From Clostridia bacterium (lineage in GTDB: Bacteria > Bacillota_A > Clostridia > Oscillospirales > CAG-272), in contig JAFQOB010000121.1 in assembly GCA_017395725.1 (NCBI GenBank), forward strand, positions 1-10,012: a DNA stretch of 10,012 nucleotides, written 5' to 3'. Position numbers and translations under genes: made by a program. Positions 1 through 6,991 of this stretch are shown piece after piece. Numbering within the stretch: position 1 is the stretch's first letter; each line of letters begins with the position of its first letter. Under the pieces are notes generated by a model. That model worked only from the letters and a program-made list of their open reading frames with translations, searched no databases and was not told the DNA's origin.

Positions 1-78
1 ACCTTTGGAATCTTCCTTGGTCTGTGCGGAGTTGTAATAAGTACACAGAGGTGGTGATTATTTGAAGAACGTGTTTTT
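1..78. repeat. Partial copy of dispersed palindromic repeat (right half)
   Basis: Bases 1-50 match 4972-5022 with seven substitutions and one single-base gap. Weaker similarity continues to about 78 (against about 5051). The copy begins with CCTTTGGAAT, the inner arm of the hairpin seen whole at 4916-5022, and includes AATAAGTACACAGAG, the outer arm. The left half would lie before the window. It sits about 70-95 bases upstream of the yfbR-like gene's promoter, much as the second copy sits upstream of the lepA promoter. The match is seen directly; calling it a dispersed or MITE-like element is inference. Confidence 0.75.
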
Positions 79-144
79 GGCGTTAATTTATCATAATATA
101 TCGAAAAATTAAGAAATCTATAATATTTCCATAATATTATTGCC

Positions 145-173
145 TTGACACTTGGGATTTAAAGTGCTATAAT
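145..173 (+). promoter_or_regulatory. Consensus sigma-A promoter for yfbR-rlmN-prpC-prkC
   Basis: TTGACA at 145-150 and TATAAT at 168-173 are separated by exactly 17 bases, a perfect match to the vegetative sigma-70/sigma-A consensus. AT-rich sequence lies upstream (97-140) and could act as an UP element. Transcription should begin near 180, so the ATG at 177 cannot be the start of the downstream gene. This is the only strong promoter I can see before the four-gene block. Confidence 0.88.
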
Positions 174-212
174 AATATGAATTATTATATTTTGGGGCAG
201 AATGGAGTGAAA

Positions 213-809
213 ATGGTGGCAGATAATAAGAAAACAAACAGCTTTTTCGCTGTCTTTTTCAGACAAAAGTATATTAACCGTTGGGGACTTATGCGAAACG
301 TCACAAATGAAAACCTGTCCACTCACGCTGCAGAAGTATCGTGCATCGCTCACGCTCTCGCTGTTATCGGTAATACTTATTTCGGTAAGAGCTACAACGC
401 CGACAGAGTCGCAACCTTAGCTCTCTATCACGATATGCCCGAGGTCTTTACCGGCGACCTTCCCACTCCTGTAAAATATGCAAACGACGCCTTGCGTCAG
501 TGCTATGCTCAGCTTGAACAAAAGGCGGTAGAACAGCTTACTGACAGATTGCCCGAAGATTTGCAGAATGAATATAAGGCGTTGCTTGAGATAACTCCCG
601 AAGACGAACAACTGAAGAAGTTAGTTAAGGGTGCTGATAAGCTTTGTGCTTTAATAAAATGTATTGAAGAAGAAAAGTCGGGCAACAACGATTTTTCAAG
701 TGCAAGGGCTGCTACAGAAAAATCTCTCAAGGCTATGAGCTTTGATGAGCTTGATTATTTTATTGAACATTTTCTTCCCGCTTTCGAGGGAACGCTTGAT
801 GAAATATAA
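213..809 (+). CDS. yfbR: YfbR-like 5'-deoxynucleotidase (HD domain)
   Basis: This 198-residue HD-domain metal-dependent phosphohydrolase resembles E. coli YfbR, which removes phosphate from deoxynucleoside 5'-monophosphates in the cytoplasm. The sequence INRWGLMRN near residues 21-29 matches the YfbR N-terminus with its conserved Arg (R23 here). Metal ligands are H38 (in THAAEV), the H73-D74 pair (YHD) and D142 (KGADKLC). GDLPTPVKY at 81-89 and a C-terminal DYF-E-F-P-F stretch are also typical. Length is close to the usual ~200. I chose ATG 213 over the in-frame ATG at 177 because GGAG lies at 204-207 and the predicted transcript begins near 180. Its stop codon overlaps the rlmN start by one base (TAATG), implying translational coupling. 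The family is clear; exact substrate range is inferred. Confidence 0.88.
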   Translation: MVADNKKTNSFFAVFFRQKYINRWGLMRNVTNENLSTHAAEVSCIAHALAVIGNTYFGKSYNADRVATLALYHDMPEVFTGDLPTPVKYANDALRQCYAQLEQKAVEQLTDRLPEDLQNEYKALLEITPEDEQLKKLVKGADKLCALIKCIEEEKSGNNDFSSARAATEKSLKAMSFDELDYFIEHFLPAFEGTLDEI

Positions 810-1843
810 TGGAAAACAAGGTTGATATATTGAGTCTTTTTCCGGAAGAGTTGGGAAAGCTTTTGGAAAATGAACCTAAATATAGAGTAAAACAGCTTTT
901 CGACTGGCTTCACAAGGGTGCTACCTTTGATGAAATGACAAATCTGCCCAAGAAAATGCGCGAAGAGCTACAAGATAAAACGTATATTGCACTTCCCGAT
1001 ATATTAAAAAAATACGTATCCAAGATAGACGGAACTGTTAAGTATCTTTTTAAGCTTTTTGACGGACAATGTATTGAAAGTGTTGTAATGAAATACAAAC
1101 ACGGGAATACAATATGTATATCAAGCCAAGCGGGTTGCAAAATGGGGTGCAAGTTCTGTGCCTCTACTCAAAACGGTTGGGTCAGGAACCTTACTCCATC
1201 GGAAATGTTGGGTCAGGTGCTTATAGCACAAAAAGATACCGGACTTCGCATATCGAATATAGTTCTTATGGGAATAGGCGAACCTCTTGACAACTACGAC
1301 AACGTTATGCGTTTTCTTCGTCTTGTAAGTCTTGACGAGGGGTTAAACATAGGACTCAGACACATATCTTTGTCCACCTGCGGTGTTGTTGATAAGATAT
1401 ACGCATTAGCTGAAGAGAGCTTACCTGTTACTCTTTCGGTTTCACTGCACCATTCCAATGATAAGGACCGTTCGGCGCTTATGCCCATAAATAAAAAATG
1501 GAATATAGACGAACTTTTGACTGCTTGTAAAGTGTTTTTTGACAAGACGGGCAGACGAATATCCTTTGAATATGCGGTTATAGCGGGAGTAAACGATAAC
1601 GAAACTCAGGCGAATGCTTTGGCAGACTTGCTCCTAAAAAAGCTTCCCGGTATACCTTTTCACGTTAATCTTATACCTGTAAATCCCGTTGAGGGAACAG
1701 GCTTTACAAGTGGAATAAAAACTGTTATGCAGTTTCAGGCAACCCTTGAAAAACGCAAGGTTAACGCAACTATCAGAAGAAAACTCGGTTCTGATATTGA
1801 TGCATCATGCGGACAGTTACGTAGGCAAGAGATGAATTTATAA
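809..1843 (+). CDS. rlmN: 23S rRNA (A2503-C2)/tRNA (A37-C2) methyltransferase RlmN
   Basis: A 344-residue radical-SAM methyltransferase. RlmN forms 2-methyladenosine at A2503 of 23S rRNA in the peptidyl-transferase centre and at A37 of some tRNAs, supporting decoding accuracy. The 4Fe-4S motif is C110-x3-C114-x2-C117 (CKMGCKFC). C103, in TICISSQAGC, corresponds to the second catalytic cysteine (E. coli C118), and C334 near the C-terminus (DASCGQLR) to the methyl-carrying cysteine (E. coli C355). GIGEPLDN at 155-162 is the SAM-binding GGEP-type motif. The N-terminal YRVKQLFDWLHKG (25-37) is the accessory domain that contacts RNA. It could be confused with Cfr (C8 methylation, antibiotic resistance), but the housekeeping context next to prpC-prkC, as in Bacillus, favours RlmN. 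It has no separate ribosome binding site and probably relies on coupling to the upstream gene. Confidence 0.95.
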   Translation: MENKVDILSLFPEELGKLLENEPKYRVKQLFDWLHKGATFDEMTNLPKKMREELQDKTYIALPDILKKYVSKIDGTVKYLFKLFDGQCIESVVMKYKHGNTICISSQAGCKMGCKFCASTQNGWVRNLTPSEMLGQVLIAQKDTGLRISNIVLMGIGEPLDNYDNVMRFLRLVSLDEGLNIGLRHISLSTCGVVDKIYALAEESLPVTLSVSLHHSNDKDRSALMPINKKWNIDELLTACKVFFDKTGRRISFEYAVIAGVNDNETQANALADLLLKKLPGIPFHVNLIPVNPVEGTGFTSGIKTVMQFQATLEKRKVNATIRRKLGSDIDASCGQLRRQEMNL

Positions 1844-1902
1844 TATATATTTACATAGATAACATTTTTTTAGGTTGATTAATTACTAATTGGAGGTAGT
1901 TT

Positions 1903-2709
1903 ATGCAGTTTTTCGGAAAAAGCGACACGGGCAAAAAACGCCGTGAAAACCAAGACAGCTTTATAACCGAACAGCTATATGAAAATGCCGTTTTGTGTCT
2001 TGTATGCGACGGAATGGGCGGAGCCAACGGTGGCAGTATTGCCAGTTCAATGGCGTGTCGTGAATTTACAAAGCACGTAAAGAAGAAGCTATCAGATATA
2101 AAACAACAAGATCAGGTTCGTTTTGATGACAAGAATCCCGAAGCTGAAAAGCTTTTGAAGAGGGCGATTACATTAACCAATACCGCAGTTTTCAAAAAGG
2201 CTTTGAAAGAAAAAGAGCTTGAGGGAATGGGAACGACCCTTGTTTCCGCGCTTATAATTGACGGTAAGCTTTATATAACCAATATAGGAGACTCAAGACT
2301 TTATCTTGTGAATAAAGATGAGATAAAACGTTTGACGAGAGACCATTCTTACGTACAGACATTGGTAGACCTGGGGCAGCTTACTCCTGAGGAAGCTGAA
2401 AAGAACCCCCACAAGAATATTATTACAAGGGCGATAGGAACACAGAAAAAGGTTGAGCCTGATTTGTTTTTCAAGGATTTGTCAGAGGGAGACGTTGAAT
2501 ATATTTTGATGTGCTCTGACGGACTTACAAATTTCGTTGAAGAAAAAGAAATACACAGCATAATTAAGGAGAGCGAAAGCCTTGAAAGTGCTTGTAACAT
2601 ACTTATAGACAAGGCAAACGAAAACGGCGGAGGAGATAATATTACTGCCGTATTAATTAAACTTGACACGCCGGCTCCGGAAGAGAAAACCGAAGCTAAA
2701 GCTGAATGA
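1903..2709 (+). CDS. prpC: PP2C-family Ser/Thr phosphatase (PrpC/Stp)
   Basis: A 268-residue soluble PPM/PP2C phosphatase that dephosphorylates proteins modified by the PASTA kinase encoded next door, and probably the kinase itself. The motifs are in family order: RRENQDSF (14-20, metal-binding D19), CDGMGG (35-40, D36), GMGTTL (108-113), ITNIGDSRLYLV (125-136), LTRDHSYV (144-151), CSDGL (204-208, D206) and GGGDNITAVL (242-251, D245). All acidic metal ligands are present, so it should be active. The last ~13 residues are a charged, Ala/Glu/Lys-rich tail outside the fold. The start is supported by GGAGG at 1892-1896. It follows rlmN by 59 bases and precedes the kinase by 16, the conserved Firmicute order. 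Confidence 0.95.
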   Translation: MQFFGKSDTGKKRRENQDSFITEQLYENAVLCLVCDGMGGANGGSIASSMACREFTKHVKKKLSDIKQQDQVRFDDKNPEAEKLLKRAITLTNTAVFKKALKEKELEGMGTTLVSALIIDGKLYITNIGDSRLYLVNKDEIKRLTRDHSYVQTLVDLGQLTPEEAEKNPHKNIITRAIGTQKKVEPDLFFKDLSEGDVEYILMCSDGLTNFVEEKEIHSIIKESESLESACNILIDKANENGGGDNITAVLIKLDTPAPEEKTEAKAE

Positions 2710-2725
2710 AATGAGGTGAGATTTA

Positions 2726-4819
2726 ATGGAACTTGAAAAGTATATCGGCAGAGTCCTTGACAACAGATATAAGATAGTTAAAGTTATCGGCAAGGGCGGT
2801 ATGGCTATAGTATTCGAAGCATTAGACCTCGCTATGAAGCGTGTCGTTGCTTTGAAAATATTGAAAGATGACGTTGCGAAGGATCCTCAGTCAGTTAAGA
2901 GATTTGTAAACGAATCAAAGGCTATTTCAATGCTTTCTCACCAAAATATCGTATCTATATATGATATTTCCATAAAGGGCGATTTGAAATATATCGTAAT
3001 GGAACGCGTTGAAGGCATTACGTTGAAGAATTATATAACTCGTAAAGGCGCTCTAAGCGCAAGAGAAGCCCTCGTTTATACTCAGCAGATATTAAAGGCG
3101 TTGGAACACGCTCATTCAAAGGGAATTATTCACAGAGACATTAAACCTCAGAATATAATGCTCCTTAAAAACGGTGTTATAAAGGTTACTGACTTCGGTA
3201 TAGCAAAGCTTCCCAATGCTGAGACGGTTACTGTGGCAGATAAGGCGATTGGAACAGTATATTATATAAGTCCCGAACAGGCCAGCGGAAAGACTATTGA
3301 CCCGAGAAGCGACCTTTATTCTTTGGGTATAGTAATGTATGAAATGCTGACAGGAGACCTTCCTTTCAGAGCAGATACTCCTGTATCCGTTGCTCTGAAG
3401 CAGATAAATGAACAACCTAATCCCCCAAGAGAAAAAGTACCCAAACTTGCTATAGGCGTTGAACAGATTATTCTAACCGCAATGGAAAAGAATCCGGACA
3501 AGCGTTTCCAAAGTGCTGCAGCTATGCGTAAGCACGTTGAACAGATGTTGGCTAATCCCGCTTACGTGTTCAGCAGTAAAAAGATGGCGGCGGTATCTGC
3601 CCCCACCGGAGTTAAGGGTGTTCTTTCGAAATTGAAGAGCGATAAGCCTAAGCCAAAAAGACAAAGCGGTTCTATGCTGCCTGTTATAGCGGGTATTTGT
3701 CTTGCGTTTGTTATAATTGTTTCGATTTTATTTGTAAATATTATAGTTGACTTGTTTAAGGACGACCCATCAAACAGAATAGAAATCGTTGTGCCCGATT
3801 TGGTTAATCAGGTGTATTCGGAAGAGCTTAAGGCAGAGCTTGAGGCACAGGGGTATAACGTTATTATTGACTATGCGGACAATCGTAACGCGGAACCTTA
3901 TACTATTCTGAAACAAAAGCCTTTGAAGGATTCAAGAAGAGTTATTATTGAGGGTGGCAAAAAGTGCGATTTGACACTTACTATATGCCGCGATGAAAAC
4001 GCGATGACTTATATTTTGTCAGACTATACAATGTCGGATTACAGACCGGTTGAGATAAAGCTTGAGAAAATCGGTATGAAATCGACCGTAAAATTTGAGA
4101 AGGATGACATTATCCCCGAGGGAATGGTTATAAGAACCGACCCGCCTAAAGGAACGGTTGTTTCAAAGGATACGTTGGTTACACTTTACGTAAGCGACGG
4201 ACCTGACGTTAAAATGGTAGAAATGCCGAATCTTGTGGGCAAAACACTTGAACAGGCAAAGCAGATTTTGGAAAATAATCAGCTTAATGACGGTAATATA
4301 ACCTATCAGGAATCTGACAGACCGAAGGGCGAGGTTCTTCATCAAAGCATTGAAGCGGGAACTGAGGTTTCTTCGGGTTCGGATATTCACCTTATTGTAA
4401 GCCAAGGTGCGACAGAAACGGTAGGACCGACTACTGTTAAGCTTTCCAATTTTGCGGGACAGCATATTGATGACGTAAGAGCAGCGATTGAGGCTCTTGA
4501 ACTTCGTTATACAATAATCCCCGAATATAACGACAATCAAGCTAACGGATATGTAATTAAGACATATCCCGCTGCGGGTTCAGACGTTACCCCCAGTTCA
4601 AGTGACTCCGAGGGAACGATGATTAATATTTACGTTAGTCAGGGTTCAAAGCCTGTTGAGACAGATCCTCCGGCGACAGAACCTCCCGCGACAGATCCTC
4701 CGGCGACGGAACCTCCGGCTACTGAGCCACCTGCTACGACTCCACCCGCAACAGAGCCTCCGGCTACTGAGCCGCCTGCTACGAATCCGCCCGCAACAGA
4801 AGCGGCGCCAAGCAATTGA
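2726..4819 (+). CDS. prkC: Membrane PASTA-domain Ser/Thr protein kinase (PrkC/StkP)
   Basis: A 697-residue bacterial Hanks-type kinase. The cytoplasmic kinase domain (about 15-275) has the Gly-rich loop IGKGGMAIVFEA (21-32), ATP-binding K44 with E63, catalytic HRDIKPQN (136-143), DFG (156-158), an activation loop containing T167, T169 and T177, and the SPE (APE-equivalent) motif at 182-184. A basic juxtamembrane region leads to one transmembrane helix (about 317-344). Outside the membrane are four PASTA repeats (about 354-421, 425-492, 497-562 and 569-640), which in this family bind muropeptides/lipid II. The tail (646-695) is nine TxPPA pentapeptides, probably an extended wall-spanning stalk. 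AGGTGAG at 2714-2720 supports the start. The family regulates cell-wall synthesis, division and, in spore formers, germination. The following gene is unrelated and lies beyond a terminator. Confidence 0.96.
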   Translation: MELEKYIGRVLDNRYKIVKVIGKGGMAIVFEALDLAMKRVVALKILKDDVAKDPQSVKRFVNESKAISMLSHQNIVSIYDISIKGDLKYIVMERVEGITLKNYITRKGALSAREALVYTQQILKALEHAHSKGIIHRDIKPQNIMLLKNGVIKVTDFGIAKLPNAETVTVADKAIGTVYYISPEQASGKTIDPRSDLYSLGIVMYEMLTGDLPFRADTPVSVALKQINEQPNPPREKVPKLAIGVEQIILTAMEKNPDKRFQSAAAMRKHVEQMLANPAYVFSSKKMAAVSAPTGVKGVLSKLKSDKPKPKRQSGSMLPVIAGICLAFVIIVSILFVNIIVDLFKDDPSNRIEIVVPDLVNQVYSEELKAELEAQGYNVIIDYADNRNAEPYTILKQKPLKDSRRVIIEGGKKCDLTLTICRDENAMTYILSDYTMSDYRPVEIKLEKIGMKSTVKFEKDDIIPEGMVIRTDPPKGTVVSKDTLVTLYVSDGPDVKMVEMPNLVGKTLEQAKQILENNQLNDGNITYQESDRPKGEVLHQSIEAGTEVSSGSDIHLIVSQGATETVGPTTVKLSNFAGQHIDDVRAAIEALELRYTIIPEYNDNQANGYVIKTYPAAGSDVTPSSSDSEGTMINIYVSQGSKPVETDPPATEPPATDPPATEPPATEPPATTPPATEPPATEPPATNPPATEAAPSN
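4661..4795 (+). repeat. 15-bp tandem repeat encoding nine TxPPA units
   Basis: Nine in-frame 15-base units encode T-(D/E/T/N)-P-P-A at the C-terminus of the PASTA kinase. Codons vary between units (CCT/CCA/CCG/CCC, GCG/GCT/GCA, ACA/ACG/ACT), so the peptide is more conserved than the DNA. That suggests either old repeats or selection on the peptide. Such arrays can change length by slippage without breaking frame. A frame-shifted ORF rich in Arg and Leu crosses the same bases and is an artefact of the repeat. Confidence 0.9.
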
Positions 4820-4837
4820 TTTTACATATATAACAAA

Positions 4838-4870
4838 AAGCCCTTTCCTTCGGGAGAGGGCTTAACTTTT
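4838..4870 (+). terminator. Rho-independent terminator with UUCG tetraloop
   Basis: An 11-bp stem pairs 4838-4848 (AAGCCCTTTCC) with 4853-4863, closing a C(UUCG)G tetraloop at 4849-4852. The downstream tract AACTTTT is short, so termination may depend mainly on the very stable stem. It starts 18 bases after the prkC stop codon and ends the yfbR-rlmN-prpC-prkC unit. Its upstream A run could let it work weakly in the other direction. Confidence 0.85.
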
Positions 4871-4915
4871 ACATTAATTAACAAAAACAAATGATATATA
4901 CAAATATACTATTAT

Positions 4916-5051
4916 CTCTATGTACTTATTACAGTTCAGCACAAACTAAAGGGGAATTCCAAAGGCGGAAAACCTTTGGAATCTTCCTCGGTCTGCGCTA
5001 AGCTATAAATAAGTACATAGAGACGATGTTTTATTTAAAGATAATGTTTTT
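4916..5051. repeat. Complete copy of dispersed palindromic repeat
   Basis: The outer arms CTCTATGTACTTATT (4916-4930) and AATAAGTACATAGAG (5008-5022) are perfect 15-base inverted repeats. The inner arms ATTCCAAAGG (4956-4965) and CCTTTGGAAT (4973-4982) pair perfectly around a 7-base loop. Between them the sides pair in register, with isolated mismatches and G-U pairs, so 4916-5022 can fold as one hairpin of about 107 nt. Similarity to the window's start continues past the palindrome to about 5051. I see no coding potential or clear target duplication. It lies in the 326-base gap between prkC and lepA. A MITE-like element is the simplest reading; a structured RNA is possible. Confidence 0.8.
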
Positions 5052-5084
5052 ATCCATTTACTGCTATATATTAAAAAAATATAC

Positions 5085-5113
5085 TTGATTTAAAGCGGAT
5101 TATTAGTTATAAT
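5085..5113 (+). promoter_or_regulatory. Sigma-A promoter for lepA-hemW
   Basis: TTGATT at 5085-5090 and a perfect TATAAT at 5108-5113 are 17 bases apart. Predicted initiation is near 5120, leaving a leader of about 25 nt that contains GGAG at 5134-5137. The layout (TATAAT followed by an AT-rich A-T-A-T-G-A stretch, with a palindromic repeat upstream) closely resembles the promoter at 145-173. Confidence 0.82.
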
Positions 5114-5145
5114 ATTATGAGTATTATTATAATGGAGATTGCTGT

Positions 5146-6966
5146 ATGTCAATAACTAACGACAGACAAAAGAAAATAAGAAACTTTTCGATCGTGGCAC
5201 ATATCGATCACGGTAAGTCTACCCTTGCCGACAGAATATTGGAGCACACTCAAACCGTATCCAGACGTGAAATGGAAGAACAGTTGCTCGACAATATGGA
5301 CCTGGAAAAAGAAAGAGGCATAACAATAAAGGCGCGTGCGGTAAAATTGGATTATACCGCCCCCGACGGACAAGAGTATATTTTAAACCTTATCGACACC
5401 CCCGGACACGTTGACTTTAACTATGAGGTTTCACGTTCCCTTAACGCCTGCGACGGTGCCTTGCTTGTTGTTGACTCAACTCAGGGAATTCAGGCACAAA
5501 CACTTGCAAATGCATACCTTGCAGTTGATGCCGACCTTGAAATTGTTCCGATTATAAACAAAATAGACTTACCCGCCGCCGACCCCGACAGAGTAAGAAA
5601 AGAAATCGAAGACGTTATCGGTATACCCGCCGAGGGTTGCCCTGCTATATCAGCCAAAAGCGGTCTTAATATAGACCAAGTACTTGATAAAATAGTCAGC
5701 GACATTCCCTGCCCAATAGGCGACGTTGACAAACCTCTTAAAGCGTTGATTTTTGACTCATACTATGACTCATATCTGGGTGTTGTTGTATATATCCGTG
5801 TATTTGACGGACAGATAAAAAGCGGAGACGAAATATATATGATGGGTACGGGAGCGAAGTTTACCGTAGTTGACGTAGGAACTATGTCAGCCTTTGGACT
5901 CGCGAAATCCGACTATCTTGCCGCAGGTGACGTTGGTTATATTACCGCAAGTATAAAAAACGTATCTGACACACGTGTTGGCGATACAGTTACAAGTGTT
6001 GAAAACGGAATCGACACGCCCCTCCCCGGCTTTAAAAAGGCCGTTCCTATGGTTTATGCCGGTATTTATCCCGCCGACGGTGCAAAATACGGTGACTTGC
6101 GTGATGCACTCGAAAAGCTCCGCCTTAACGATGCCGCATTAACCTTTGAACCGGAAACATCCGCCGCCCTTGGCTTTGGTTTCCGTTGCGGTTTTTTGGG
6201 ACTTCTTCATATGGAGATTATTGAAGAGCGTATTGAACGCGAATTTAACCTTGACCTTATTACAACTGCTCCAAGCGTTATCTACAAGATAGACAAAAAA
6301 GACGGCTCAACTGTTATGATTGATAACCCCGCAAACTATCCTTTGGTTGACGAAATCGAAACAGCCTACGAGCCTATGGTTAAAGCAAGTATAATTACCC
6401 CCTCCGAATACATTGGCGGTATTATGGAGCTTTGCCAGGACAGACGCGGCATATTTATAGATATGACCTACATTGACACCACAAGAGCAGAATTACACTA
6501 CAAACTACCCTTAAACGAAATCATCTACGACTTCTTTGACGCATTGAAGAGCCGAAGCAAAGGTTATGCGTCACTTGACTATGAAATTGCAGAGTACGTT
6601 CCCAGTAAGCTCGTTAAGCTCGATATATTGCTTAACGGTGACGTAGTGGATGCTTTATCGTTTATAGTCCACGAAGAAAAGGCTTATTCAAGAGGCAGAA
6701 AGATATGCGAAAAGCTAAAGGACAACATACCGAGACAGTTGTTTGAGGTACCCATTCAGGCAGCTATCGGCGGCAGAGTTATTGCCCGTGAGACAGTAAA
6801 AGCATTGCGTAAAGACGTTCTTGCAAAATGCTACGGCGGTGACATTACCCGTAAAAAGAAACTGCTTGAAAAGCAGAAAGAGGGTAAGAAGAAGATGCGT
6901 ACTCTCGGAACTGTTGAGGTTACACCCGAAGCATTTATGGCTGTACTTAAGCTTGACGACGAATAA
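5146..6966 (+). CDS. lepA: Elongation factor 4 (LepA), ribosome-associated GTPase
   Basis: A 606-residue translational GTPase at the family's normal length (~600). EF4 binds ribosomes and is linked to back-translocation, initiation or ribosome assembly under stress. The G1 motif is AHIDHGKST (18-26), G3 is DTPGHVDF (84-91), G4 is NKID (138-141) and G5 is SAK (169-171). The switch region contains ERGITIKA (56-63). [14 protein letters not shown] is the domain III signature that distinguishes LepA from EF-G, and the C-terminus has the LepA-specific [22 protein letters not shown] segment region. ATG 5146 is supported by GGAG 8 bases upstream. It ends with two adjacent in-frame stop codons (TAATAA). 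hemW follows after 25 bases in the same transcript. Confidence 0.97.
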   Translation: MSITNDRQKKIRNFSIVAHIDHGKSTLADRILEHTQTVSRREMEEQLLDNMDLEKERGITIKARAVKLDYTAPDGQEYILNLIDTPGHVDFNYEVSRSLNACDGALLVVDSTQGIQAQTLANAYLAVDADLEIVPIINKIDLPAADPDRVRKEIEDVIGIPAEGCPAISAKSGLNIDQVLDKIVSDIPCPIGDVDKPLKALIFDSYYDSYLGVVVYIRVFDGQIKSGDEIYMMGTGAKFTVVDVGTMSAFGLAKSDYLAAGDVGYITASIKNVSDTRVGDTVTSVENGIDTPLPGFKKAVPMVYAGIYPADGAKYGDLRDALEKLRLNDAALTFEPETSAALGFGFRCGFLGLLHMEIIEERIEREFNLDLITTAPSVIYKIDKKDGSTVMIDNPANYPLVDEIETAYEPMVKASIITPSEYIGGIMELCQDRRGIFIDMTYIDTTRAELHYKLPLNEIIYDFFDALKSRSKGYASLDYEIAEYVPSKLVKLDILLNGDVVDALSFIVHEEKAYSRGRKICEKLKDNIPRQLFEVPIQAAIGGRVIARETVKALRKDVLAKCYGGDITRKKKLLEKQKEGKKKMRTLGTVEVTPEAFMAVLKLDDE

Positions 6967-6991
6967 TAAGTTCAATATAGGGAGAAACACT

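Noticed and set aside
177..212. In-frame upstream ATG at 177 for the YfbR-like gene
   Set aside because: It lies at or before the predicted transcription start (near 180), has no ribosome binding site and adds 12 residues without homology. ATG 213 has GGAG 5 bases upstream.
809..1843. Cfr-type antibiotic resistance methyltransferase
   Set aside because: The rlmN-prpC-prkC context and overall sequence fit housekeeping RlmN. Nothing suggests a mobile resistance gene.
1817..1844. Possible promoter before prpC (TATAAT at 1839-1844)
   Set aside because: No acceptable -35 hexamer occurs at 16-18 bases. The TATAAT falls on the rlmN stop region and is likely chance in AT-rich sequence.
4661..4795. 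Possible CRISPR-like array
   Set aside because: The units are contiguous 15-mers in frame with a coding sequence and have no spacers.
4656..4865. Arg/Leu-rich ORF over the kinase tail
   Set aside because: It is a frame-shifted reading of the 15-bp Thr-Pro-Pro-Ala repeat and runs through the terminator.
5023..5145. Riboswitch or T-box in front of lepA
   Set aside because: The promoter at 5085-5113 leaves a leader of only about 25 nt, too short for a riboswitch.
6821..6991. 57-residue N-terminal extension of HemW
   Set aside because: It overlaps lepA out of frame and encodes a basic, non-homologous peptide. ATG 6992 has GGGAG upstream and begins the conserved HemW sequence.
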